Assembly: GCF_030345095.1 (NCBI RefSeq) | Contig: NZ_CP128360.1 | Location: 5,952,001 to 6,016,000 of the forward strand | Source: Solwaraspora sp. WMMA2056 | GTDB taxonomy: Bacteria; Actinomycetota; Actinomycetes; Mycobacteriales; Micromonosporaceae | DNA: 64,000 nucleotides | Direction: 5' to 3' | Shown: positions 35,188 to 42,380 of the stretch, in pieces | Layout: each line of letters opens with the position of its first letter | How positions within the stretch are numbered: position 1 is the first letter of the stretch | The notes under the pieces: generated by a model | Told to the model about the DNA's origin: nothing | What the model saw: only the letters and a program-made list of their open reading frames with translations | Database searches by the model: none | Translations under genes and position numbers: made by a program

Positions 35188-35247
35188 GTTGGATTTTAGC
35201 ACCGCCTCACCTTCGCGACTCCTCATCCCCCTCACCGGAGGTTTACT

Positions 35248-35448
35248 GTGCCCACCAACCCGTTCTTCGCCGTCATCGCCGCCGTCGCCCTCGCCACCCC
35301 CGCCGCCGCGGCCGCCGTCGACGCCCAGTCCACCGCCGAGGCGACCGCCGAGGCTGCCGCCGAGCAGAGCCTGATCGCCATCGAACTGCCGACCGGCGAC
35401 GACACCGGCGAGGTCGACAGCATCAACTTCGCCTGCGCCTTCAGCTGA
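35248..35448 (+). CDS. Candidate radical-SAM RiPP precursor peptide (66 aa)
   Basis: GTG at 35248 with GGAGG six bases upstream, so translation is well supported. The peptide starts MPTNPFFAVIAAVALATPAA (a hydrophobic helix lacking the basic residues of a signal peptide), then an Ala/Glu/Thr-rich stretch, then SLIAIELPTGDD, and ends VDSINFACAFS. The tail has two Phe, one Cys (residue 63) and a C-terminal Ser, which could be the modified core. It is followed by a strong hairpin, then the radical SAM enzyme, a typical precursor-enzyme arrangement. I cannot match it to a named family; it could be a new radical-SAM peptide class. Confidence 0.6.
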   Translation: MPTNPFFAVIAAVALATPAAAAAVDAQSTAEATAEAAAEQSLIAIELPTGDDTGEVDSINFACAFS

Positions 35449-35468
35449 ACCGAAGGACCCGCCCCCGC

Positions 35469-35502
35469 AGCGGACCCGGAGCCGCCCCGCTCCGGGTCCG
35501 CT
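35469..35502 (+). terminator. Hairpin between the peptide gene and the radical SAM gene
   Basis: Perfect 14-bp stem (AGCGGACCCGGAGC at 35469-35482, complement at 35489-35502), 6-base loop, 20 bases after the peptide stop. It would make the peptide mRNA more abundant than that of the enzyme, as is common in RiPP operons. Confidence 0.75.
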
Positions 35503-35574
35503 GGCGTTACGGCCCCAGCCCGCCCGCCGTCGCAGCCCGGCACGCCACCCGTCAAGACCTCCGAAAGGCCCGCC

Positions 35575-36933
35575 ATGGCCCTGCCCGACCTCGTGCCCAG
35601 CCGCTACCTCGTGTTCAGCCCGACCGTCTACCGGCACCCCGGCGGCCGGCACCTGCGCGCCGTGTTCCACACCGGACGGGCCCGTACCCTGCTGCTCGAC
35701 ACCGACACCGTGCGGACCCTGACCGACGGCGACCCGGCCGGCCTGCCCGCCGACGAACAGCAGCGGCTCGCCACGCTCGGCGTACTCGTGCCGGCCGGCA
35801 CCGACGAGGCCGCCGCCGTCATCGCCGCCGGTGAGCAGGAGGCCGCCACCACCCGGACCCGCCAGTTCGTGGTCATGCCGACCGCCTACTGCAACATGGG
35901 CTGCGGCTACTGCGGGCAGGAACACCGGCGGGACACCCCTGCTGCCCGACCCACCCGGCACCGCGAGACCATCGCCGCCCGCGTCGAACAGGCCATGGCC
36001 AGCGGCGACTACGACCGCGTCGTGGTGCGCTGGTTCGGCGGCGAACCCCTGATGGGGTACGCCGTGCTGCGCGCGTTGTCCGCCCGGTTCACCGCTGCCG
36101 CCGACCGGCACGGCGTCGCGTACTCGGCGCTGCTGGTCACCAACGGCGCCCTGCTCGACGCCCGCAAACTGCGGACCCTGCACCGCGACTGCCGGGTGGT
36201 GCAGATCGAGGTCACCATCGACGGCCCGGCCCCGGTGCACGAGGCGTCCCGACCCCTCAACAGCGGACAGGGCTCCTACGACCGGATCACCGCCGCGCTG
36301 CGCGGCGTCCTGACCGACCCGGACCTGGCCGGATTGCGGGTCACCGTCCGGACCAACGTCGGCACCCACAACGCCGACCAGGCGGACGCCTTCGCCGCCG
36401 CGATGCGCGACGCCGGGCTCGCCGACCCGCGCATCCGGTTCTACCCGGCGCCGGTGCATTCCTGGGGCAACGACGTCAGCGACGTACGGCTGCGCCAGCG
36501 GCACGCCGCCGACACCGAGGTGCGCTGGTACGCCGCCTACCTCGCCGCCGGACTGCACTGCCGGGTGCTGCCCAGCCAGCCGGTACGGGTGGTGTGCACC
36601 GCAACGTCGCGGCACAGCGAGGTCGTCGCCCCCGACGGGCATCTCTACTCCTGCACCGAACAGCCGCTGGTGCCCGGCTTCACCGGCGAACACCTGGGCA
36701 CCGTGGACGACGTACCGCTCGGGCAGCTGCGCCCGCGAGGGCGCTACGACGACTGGTACGCCGGTCTGCGCGCCGGTGAGACCGGCTGCCGGTCCTGCCC
36801 GATCCTGCCGGTCTGCGGCGGCGCCTGCCCGAAACTGTGGCGGGAGGACAAACCACCGTGCCCGCCGCTGAAGGAGAACCTGGCCGCCCGGATCGACCTG
36901 CAGGTGCGCTCATCCGGGCTGGTCCCCGCCTGA
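35575..36933 (+). CDS. Radical SAM/SPASM peptide-modifying enzyme
   Basis: 452 residues. Residues 1-95 look like a PqqD/RRE-type leader-binding domain. The radical SAM cluster motif CxxxCxxC is C106/C110/C113 in AYCNMGCGYCGQEHRR, and SAM-binding GGEP is at 155-158. The C-terminal SPASM domain has all seven expected cysteines (C341, C360, C405, C408, C414, C418, C429) in the order CX2CX5CX3C after two upstream ligands, so two auxiliary [4Fe-4S] clusters are likely. ATG at 35575 follows GAAAGG. SPASM enzymes install thioether, C-C or other links in ribosomal peptides; the 66-aa peptide upstream is the natural substrate candidate. Its last 24 bases overlap the convergent ArsR-2 gene. Confidence 0.88.
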   Translation: MALPDLVPSRYLVFSPTVYRHPGGRHLRAVFHTGRARTLLLDTDTVRTLTDGDPAGLPADEQQRLATLGVLVPAGTDEAAAVIAAGEQEAATTRTRQFVVMPTAYCNMGCGYCGQEHRRDTPAARPTRHRETIAARVEQAMASGDYDRVVVRWFGGEPLMGYAVLRALSARFTAAADRHGVAYSALLVTNGALLDARKLRTLHRDCRVVQIEVTIDGPAPVHEASRPLNSGQGSYDRITAALRGVLTDPDLAGLRVTVRTNVGTHNADQADAFAAAMRDAGLADPRIRFYPAPVHSWGNDVSDVRLRQRHAADTEVRWYAAYLAAGLHCRVLPSQPVRVVCTATSRHSEVVAPDGHLYSCTEQPLVPGFTGEHLGTVDDVPLGQLRPRGRYDDWYAGLRAGETGCRSCPILPVCGGACPKLWREDKPPCPPLKENLAARIDLQVRSSGLVPA

Positions 36934-37392
36934 CGTCGGCGGACACCCCTCGCCGGACACCGGCGGAAACTCCCAGCGCAGCGCCAACTGCGCGGTCTGG
37001 AAGCAGCGCTCCGCCCGACCGTGCCCGGTCCGCTGGCTGACCACCCGGACCATTCCCTCCTCGGTGAGCACCCGCAGGTGGTAGTGCATCAGGCTGAAGG
37101 TGATGCCCAGCCGGTGGGCGAGCTGGCGCGCCGAGTAGGACTGCTGCGGTTCGGCGGTCAGCACACCGAGCACCTGCAGCCGGATCGGGTCGGCCACCGC
37201 CCGCAACGCGCTCACCCCGTCCAGCACCCGTACGGCGGCGGTGGTCGCGGCCGACTCCCCGCACTGGTGCGCCACACCGGGGTGTCGTGGCACACTGGAG
37301 TCGGCCCCCGACGTTCCCTGACGGTCGGGGGCTTCGCCATTGCCCCACCGGTCGGGGGCTTCGCCATTGCCCCGTCGCGCGGTGGCGGTCAC
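36910..37392 (-). CDS. Second ArsR-type winged-helix regulator, coupled to the elimination/SagB gene
   Basis: 160 residues if the GTG at 37392 is used; this overlaps the stop of the upstream gene as GTGA (37389-37392). The winged helix is in the C-terminal two-thirds: VSALRAVADPIRLQVLGVL, ARQLAHRLGITFSLMHYHLRV. The first 55 residues are a repeat-containing, probably disordered extension (GNGEAPDRWGNGEAPDR). No metal-site cysteine pair is evident. It is the last gene of the thiopeptide operon, so it may report pathway expression and feed back. Its 3' end overlaps the convergent radical SAM gene by 24 bases. Confidence 0.75.
   Translation of the reverse strand: MTATARRGNGEAPDRWGNGEAPDRQGTSGADSSVPRHPGVAHQCGESAATTAAVRVLDGVSALRAVADPIRLQVLGVLTAEPQQSYSARQLAHRLGITFSLMHYHLRVLTEEGMVRVVSQRTGHGRAERCFQTAQLALRWEFPPVSGEGCPPTSGGDQPG
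37322..37373. repeat. Direct repeat of 25 bp inside the second ArsR gene
   Basis: An identical 25-base block occurs at 37322-37346 and 37349-37373 (27-bp period), encoding the repeated GNGEAPDR segment in the regulator's N-terminal extension. It is in frame, so unit number can change without a frameshift. Confidence 0.9.
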
Positions 37393-39191
37393 GCCGCACC
37401 CGCCGGGAAACGCCCCACCGGCAGCAGGTAGACCAGCACGTCGTCGATGCCGTCCAGGCCGAGCAGCTCGTGGGCGACGTCGTCGTAGAAACCGCCGAAC
37501 ATGCCGAGCGCCAGCCCGGACGCCGCCGCCACCATCGCCAGGGTTTGCGCCAGGTGACCGGCCTCGGCCACGGCGAACCGCAGCGCCCGCATGCCGTACC
37601 GGTCCCGCAGCTCGCCGACCTGCACGTAGAGCCCGAGCAGGGCCGGCACCTCGGCCAGGTCGATCCCGCCGACGTCGAGGGCGTCGGCGCCGAACCACAT
37701 CGACGACGCCGTCAGCTCCGGCACCGTCGGTGCCGGCCCGAGCCGCCACAGCTGCCGGTCGACGTCGTCGACGTGGTAGACCCCGGCGGCGACGCCGGCG
37801 ACGTCGCGCGCGATCAGCCGCATCCGCGCCACGTACGTACCGCCGGCGCTCGGGTACGGGCGGTGGGCGTAGTCGTAGCGGTCCCCGCTGGGCAGCGGCA
37901 CCTGGGCCCGATGGGTCACCCCGTGTGCGCTCCACACCAGAGCGCCCAGGTCGGCGGCGTCGACCGGGCCGGTCAGCCGCCCCCGACCGGAGACCCGCCG
38001 GCGCAGCACGTCTGCGAGTGCCACCCGCGGCGGGTCCCCGGCGGGCAGAGGAACCGGCCGACCGCCGAACCGGAACGGGGTCCCGCTCCGTTCCGTGGCG
38101 GATTCACGCGGCCTCTGCGTCTGCAACAGCCCCGGCAGGAACTTGCTTGCCTCCTGGTAGCGGCGGTCGGCCGCCGCCGCGCCGTCGGCGAAGAAGTCCA
38201 CCGGCCCGGCCGGGGCCAACGCCGTACCGGCCACCAGCCAGCACACCGAGCGCTCCTCGTCGGGCAGGATGCCCAGCCGGTTGAACAACATGTGCAGCTG
38301 GGAGCCCCACACCCAGCGCCACCGCTGGTCGGCCGGGCCGTCGGCGGCCGACCCTTCCAGTTCCCGGCGCGCCGACCGGACCACCTGTGCCCAGTACGCC
38401 GCCGGGGACCGGTCCGGTTTCCCGCCCGCCGGCGTGCCTTCCCCGCCCACCAGCGCGACTTCCCCGCCCACCAGCGCGACGGTGCGGTCCCAGCGGCTAC
38501 GCAACGCCCGCCCCTGGCTGGCGAGCACCCGCGCCGCCTGGCCCTGCACGGCGGCGGCCGGCAGCATCGCCACCTCGTTCTGCCACCGCCAACCGGCGGC
38601 GTGCCCGCGCAGCCAACGTGCCGCGCCCAACTCGTCGAGGCCCAGCGCGGCAGCGGTGGCGGTGGCCAGTTCGGCGGCCACGGACAGCCGGGCCGGGCCG
38701 GGCGGCACCGCGCCGACGATCCGGGCGGTGACCTGGCTGGACCGGCAGAAGACGTCCTCGGCGACGGGCACCGCCGGTGGGCCGCCGTACCGGGCGGTCT
38801 CCGGCTGGTAGGCGATCTCGCGGACCTCGCCGTGGGCGTGCCAGCCGGCGGCCGACCGGGCGGCATCGCCGCCGAGCCGCTGGTAGTAGCTGTCCCCGTC
38901 GAGCGCGAACACCTCGTACGGTGCCTGCGCGACCAGTGTCGACAGCTGCTCGCGCAGCCGTTCGCCGACGCCCGGCAACGGGTCCCGGATCCGGATCCGC
39001 AGGTGCGGACCGCCCTCCCAGTAGCGGATGTAGAACCAGTCGGCGATGCCGCCGTCGGCGCGCAGCCGGTCCAGCAGCGGTGCCACCGTCGCCGACAGGA
39101 AGGTGTCCAGGTCGGCCGGTGCCCAGTAGACGAAGCAGTGCAGTCCCACCCAGGTACGGCGGACGGTGGCGGTCATGGTCGCAGCGGTCAC
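37389..39191 (-). CDS. Thiopeptide elimination domain fused to SagB-type azoline dehydrogenase (LazF-like)
   Basis: 600 residues. Residues 1-260 form a LanB C-terminal (SpaB_C-like) domain (TWVGLHCFVYWAPADLDTFL, DWFYIRYWEGGPHLRIRIRD), the fold that removes glutamate from glutamylated Ser/Thr to give dehydroamino acids. The C-terminal half is a nitroreductase/SagB-type FMN dehydrogenase (GVTHRAQVPLPSGDRYDYAH, PSAGGTYVARMRLI, VAEAGHLAQTLAMVAAASGL) that oxidises azolines. This two-domain fusion is the architecture of LazF in lactazole biosynthesis. GTG at 39191 overlaps the upstream stop (GTGA). Being in the same operon as a second SagB protein is unusual. Confidence 0.85.
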   Translation of the reverse strand: MTAATMTATVRRTWVGLHCFVYWAPADLDTFLSATVAPLLDRLRADGGIADWFYIRYWEGGPHLRIRIRDPLPGVGERLREQLSTLVAQAPYEVFALDGDSYYQRLGGDAARSAAGWHAHGEVREIAYQPETARYGGPPAVPVAEDVFCRSSQVTARIVGAVPPGPARLSVAAELATATAAALGLDELGAARWLRGHAAGWRWQNEVAMLPAAAVQGQAARVLASQGRALRSRWDRTVALVGGEVALVGGEGTPAGGKPDRSPAAYWAQVVRSARRELEGSAADGPADQRWRWVWGSQLHMLFNRLGILPDEERSVCWLVAGTALAPAGPVDFFADGAAAADRRYQEASKFLPGLLQTQRPRESATERSGTPFRFGGRPVPLPAGDPPRVALADVLRRRVSGRGRLTGPVDAADLGALVWSAHGVTHRAQVPLPSGDRYDYAHRPYPSAGGTYVARMRLIARDVAGVAAGVYHVDDVDRQLWRLGPAPTVPELTASSMWFGADALDVGGIDLAEVPALLGLYVQVGELRDRYGMRALRFAVAEAGHLAQTLAMVAAASGLALGMFGGFYDDVAHELLGLDGIDDVLVYLLPVGRFPAGAA

Positions 39192-40441
39192 AGCGGCACC
39201 TCCGGGTCGCTCAGGTCGTAGGCGAAGTCACGCACCCGCGACCGGCCGATCAGCAACAGGTAGATCAGGTCGTGCCCGGCGGGCAACGCGGCGGCGGCCT
39301 CGGCGGCGGCTTCACGGACCGCGCGGACCGGGCGGCAGAACAGCCCCGCCTCGGCGGCGGCGGTGCCGACGTGCTGGGCCAGGGCGCCGGCGGTGTGCAG
39401 CAGCCGCCGGTAGCCGACCGGGCCGTCGGCCCGGACCACCGCGCCGACGTCCGCGCTGACCAGCCAGGCCGCCGGCATGCCGGCGACGTCGACCTCGGTA
39501 CGCGAATAGGTGTACGCCTGCTGCACCTGCCCGATCGCGTCCCCCGGCCGGGTCGGCACGACCGGTGTCGACGCCGTCGATGTGGCTGCTCCGGCAGCGG
39601 ATCCCGCCGCTGCCGGGTACGCCGGGGCCGGCAGGTCGTACCAGCCGGCGGGCCGGTCGGTGACGTTGCCGACGGCGACGGTGTGCCGCAGGCCCGGCCA
39701 GGCGGCCGGGGATCCGGTCGGCGGCCGGTACGCGGCGGCGACCAGCCGGTCGAACACCGCCGCCGGCAGCGGCCTCGGGTCCGGGCTGAGCCCGCGCGGG
39801 CTCAGCCCGGAGCTGCGTACCGCCGGAGGACGGTGCCGCGACCCGGTGGCGGCGCTGGTCGGTCCGAGCTCGACGGTCAGCTGCCGGCCCTGCGTCCGTA
39901 CGGCGGCCCGCAGCCCGTGCCCGGCGGCCGCCTCGACCAGTGCCCCGGCGACGTGCCCGGCTTCCAACGCGGCCAACGCGTCGGCGAGCCGGCCGTAGCC
40001 GGCCGGCAACCGGCCGGGGCGTTCCCACAGCACCAACCCGGTCGGCGCGGCCAGCGACATCGGCCCAGCCGACCCGACCGGCACCGCCGCCGGCACCGAA
40101 CCGGGCCGCACCGGGTGCAGCCGCCCCCGTACCGGGTCGACCAGCCAGTCGGCGTCACCGCAGCGCACCGCCACGTCGACCAGGTACGCCGCCCGTGGCG
40201 ACGGGTACGCACGGTGCTCGTTGAACCCGTTCCACGGCTCGTAGCGGCGCGGCGCCAACGCGCTGGTCAACACCTTGACCAGCCGGTCGCCGACCGCGCC
40301 GGTGGCGGCCAGCGCGGTCAGTGCGACGCCGCCGGGTGCGGCCGGGGCACGGTACGGCGGCGCCGGGCCGGGCCGGACGTCCTTGCCGGGTCCGTGCGCG
40401 TAGACGTCGGCGAGCACTTCGACGAGCTGACGGGACGACAT
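39188..40441 (-). CDS. Stand-alone SagB-type dehydrogenase
   Basis: 417 residues. Nitroreductase/SagB family by its NxxRxYPSPRAAY-like segment (FNEHRAYPSPRAAYLVDVAV, residues about 85-105), the central LAALEAGHVAGALVEAAAGHG and the C-terminal QQAYTYSRTEVDV and RLLHTAGALAQHVGTAAAEAG. Would oxidise thiazolines/oxazolines to thiazoles/oxazoles using FMN, or reduce dehydroamino acids. ATG at 40441 has GAGG that overlaps the YcaO stop. Lactazole-type clusters need only the fused dehydrogenase, so a second one suggests an added oxidation or reduction step, or a replaced function. Confidence 0.8.
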   Translation of the reverse strand: MSSRQLVEVLADVYAHGPGKDVRPGPAPPYRAPAAPGGVALTALAATGAVGDRLVKVLTSALAPRRYEPWNGFNEHRAYPSPRAAYLVDVAVRCGDADWLVDPVRGRLHPVRPGSVPAAVPVGSAGPMSLAAPTGLVLWERPGRLPAGYGRLADALAALEAGHVAGALVEAAAGHGLRAAVRTQGRQLTVELGPTSAATGSRHRPPAVRSSGLSPRGLSPDPRPLPAAVFDRLVAAAYRPPTGSPAAWPGLRHTVAVGNVTDRPAGWYDLPAPAYPAAAGSAAGAATSTASTPVVPTRPGDAIGQVQQAYTYSRTEVDVAGMPAAWLVSADVGAVVRADGPVGYRRLLHTAGALAQHVGTAAAEAGLFCRPVRAVREAAAEAAAALPAGHDLIYLLLIGRSRVRDFAYDLSDPEVPL

Positions 40442-40448
40442 GGCGACC

Positions 40449-42377
40449 TCACGGGAACGGGTGCGGGTACAGGGGCAGGTCGGCGTAGCGCAGCGGGGCC
40501 GGCAGCCGGCCCAGCTCGGCCGGGACCCGCAGCAGCCGGTCCAGACCACGGGTGCGGTGGTGCACGTGGCCGAACGTCATCGGCAACGTGCCGGGGACGA
40601 TCACCTTCGCCGAGTGCAGCCCCAGCCGGTCGCGGGTCGACGGATCGGTCTGGTCGACCACGATCGTCTCCAGGCCGCGCGCGGCCCACCGGTCGACGGT
40701 CTCGCCGAGCAGCGCCGCCAGGTCGGTGACCGGGGCCGGGCGGCCCGGCCACACGTCCCGCCAGTGCGCCGGCGCCTCGCCGGTGAGCAGGAACTCGTAC
40801 CGTTGCCGGGCCTGCGGCAGGGTGTTCACCGCGACGTGCTCCTCCAGGCCGGTGACCAGCCGGGGATCGTCGAACATCGCCTGCAGCCGGTCCGGGTCGA
40901 GGTGGCCGGGCTTGTTGCGGGCCACCTCCGGCAGGCTGAACACGTCGACCACCGCCTCGGCGGCCGCCGAGCGCAGCGCCGCCCGGGGGTCCGGGTGGGC
41001 ACCGGCGGCGAAGAACGCCTGCGGCGCGCCGCCGGTCGGGTCGCGGTGCAGCACCAGGGCCAGCACCGTCGGCACCTCGAGATCGTTGGTAGCGTCGAAG
41101 AACAGCAGGTCGTAGCCGATCGTGTCGAGCCGGTCGACCAGGTGCGGCAGCACCGGGTCGTCGTCGGGGACGGCGACCGGGCGCAGCGGGGTCCGCGCGT
41201 ACCAGGCCATCAGGAACGCGTCGCGTTCGGCGACCTCGTACATGCCGTACAGGGCCGCCTCGACGGCGCTGTTGCCCAGGCCGCAGCCGTTGGAGCTTTC
41301 GTAGAGGAACCGGGCTCCGGCGCCGCGGTGCAGTCCCCAGTAGGCGACGTGCTCCGGCACCAGTACGGGGCGGCGGCGGCCCATCGACCACCCGTACACC
41401 CAGCGGGTCCGGGTCTGCGGGGTGTAGGGCACCATCCGGAACGCCGGGTGGTCGTGATGCGCGGGGTCGTGCAGCCCGAGCCGGGCCGGGTCGACCGCCC
41501 GGTCCGGGCCGAGGTCGGCGAAGGCCGCTTCGACGGCGGTACGCCGCCGGTACGGCCGCATCCCGGTGGCCCGTTCGACGGCTTCGAACAGGGCGACCCG
41601 CTCGGATTCGGCGAAGCTGCGGGCCCGGCCGTAGCCGGCTTCCCGGACCGGGGTGTCGCTGGCCAGTTCGCTGGTGCTCAACGCCATCGGTGACCGCTCG
41701 GTGCGGATCATGTGGGCGACGGGCCCGTGCCGCCAGTCGAACAGTTCGGCGCGCAACGCCTCCCGGGTGGTGCGCGGGTTGTCGCCGCGCAGCGAGTACG
41801 GGTCACCGGTCGGCGTGGCGGTGAGGGCCACCTCGGCACCGTCCGGGGTGTCCAGCGGCACCGGCCGGCAGACCCGGCAGCCCTGCCGGCGGGGCCGGAC
41901 CCGGTGGCTGCTGACGGTGGCGTGGTCGGTGCGGACCGCCACCACGGTCGCGTCGAACCGGGCCGGGTCGGTGAGCGCGTCGGCGACGGTGCCGGCCACC
42001 ACCGGCAGCAGGCTCGGCGGGACGGTGCCGCCGAGGCGCAGCCCCGGGTCGCGGCGGGGCACCCCCGGTCCGAACACCCGTAGCCGGGCCGCCTCGGCGC
42101 AGGCCAGGCAGACGCTCGCGGTCGGGCGCAGCACCGGGCCGACCAGCACCAGACCGCCGTCGAGGCGGACCGGTACGACGGTCGCGGCGTGCCGCCAGGC
42201 CTGGTCGCTCAGCTGCGCGGCCAGGGCCGGGGTCCAGTCGTCGAGCAGGACGACCATGGTCGCGCCGGCGTCGATGTCGCAGGCCGTGGCCGCGTCGCGC
42301 ACGGGCACCGGGTGACCGGCGAGGCGCAGGGCGTCCGCGAGCGCGGTGGCCGGGGTGGCAACGGTACGGGTCGACAT
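40449..42377 (-). CDS. YcaO cyclodehydratase for azoline formation (LazE-like)
   Basis: 642 residues. N-terminal TOMM leader/zinc module with four Zn ligands: C90-x2-C93 (VCLACAEAARL) and C167-x2-C170 (GCRVCRPV). The YcaO kinase-like domain follows (YGRARSFAESERVALFEAVE, SSNGCGLGNSAVEAALYGMYEVAERDAFLMAWY) and the essential C-terminal Pro-rich end is LPLYPHPFP. Phosphorylates the backbone amide of Cys residues and closes azolines on the precursor with help from the E1/leader-binding partner encoded just upstream. ATG at 42377, 3 bases after the partner stop. Confidence 0.9.
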   Translation of the reverse strand: MSTRTVATPATALADALRLAGHPVPVRDAATACDIDAGATMVVLLDDWTPALAAQLSDQAWRHAATVVPVRLDGGLVLVGPVLRPTASVCLACAEAARLRVFGPGVPRRDPGLRLGGTVPPSLLPVVAGTVADALTDPARFDATVVAVRTDHATVSSHRVRPRRQGCRVCRPVPLDTPDGAEVALTATPTGDPYSLRGDNPRTTREALRAELFDWRHGPVAHMIRTERSPMALSTSELASDTPVREAGYGRARSFAESERVALFEAVERATGMRPYRRRTAVEAAFADLGPDRAVDPARLGLHDPAHHDHPAFRMVPYTPQTRTRWVYGWSMGRRRPVLVPEHVAYWGLHRGAGARFLYESSNGCGLGNSAVEAALYGMYEVAERDAFLMAWYARTPLRPVAVPDDDPVLPHLVDRLDTIGYDLLFFDATNDLEVPTVLALVLHRDPTGGAPQAFFAAGAHPDPRAALRSAAAEAVVDVFSLPEVARNKPGHLDPDRLQAMFDDPRLVTGLEEHVAVNTLPQARQRYEFLLTGEAPAHWRDVWPGRPAPVTDLAALLGETVDRWAARGLETIVVDQTDPSTRDRLGLHSAKVIVPGTLPMTFGHVHHRTRGLDRLLRVPAELGRLPAPLRYADLPLYPHPFP

Positions 42378-42380
42378 GGT

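Noticed and set aside
35248..35330. The 66-residue peptide's hydrophobic start could be a Sec signal peptide.
   Set aside because: It lacks the positively charged N-terminal residues of a signal peptide, and the arrangement (hairpin, radical SAM enzyme) suits a precursor leader better. Not fully excluded.
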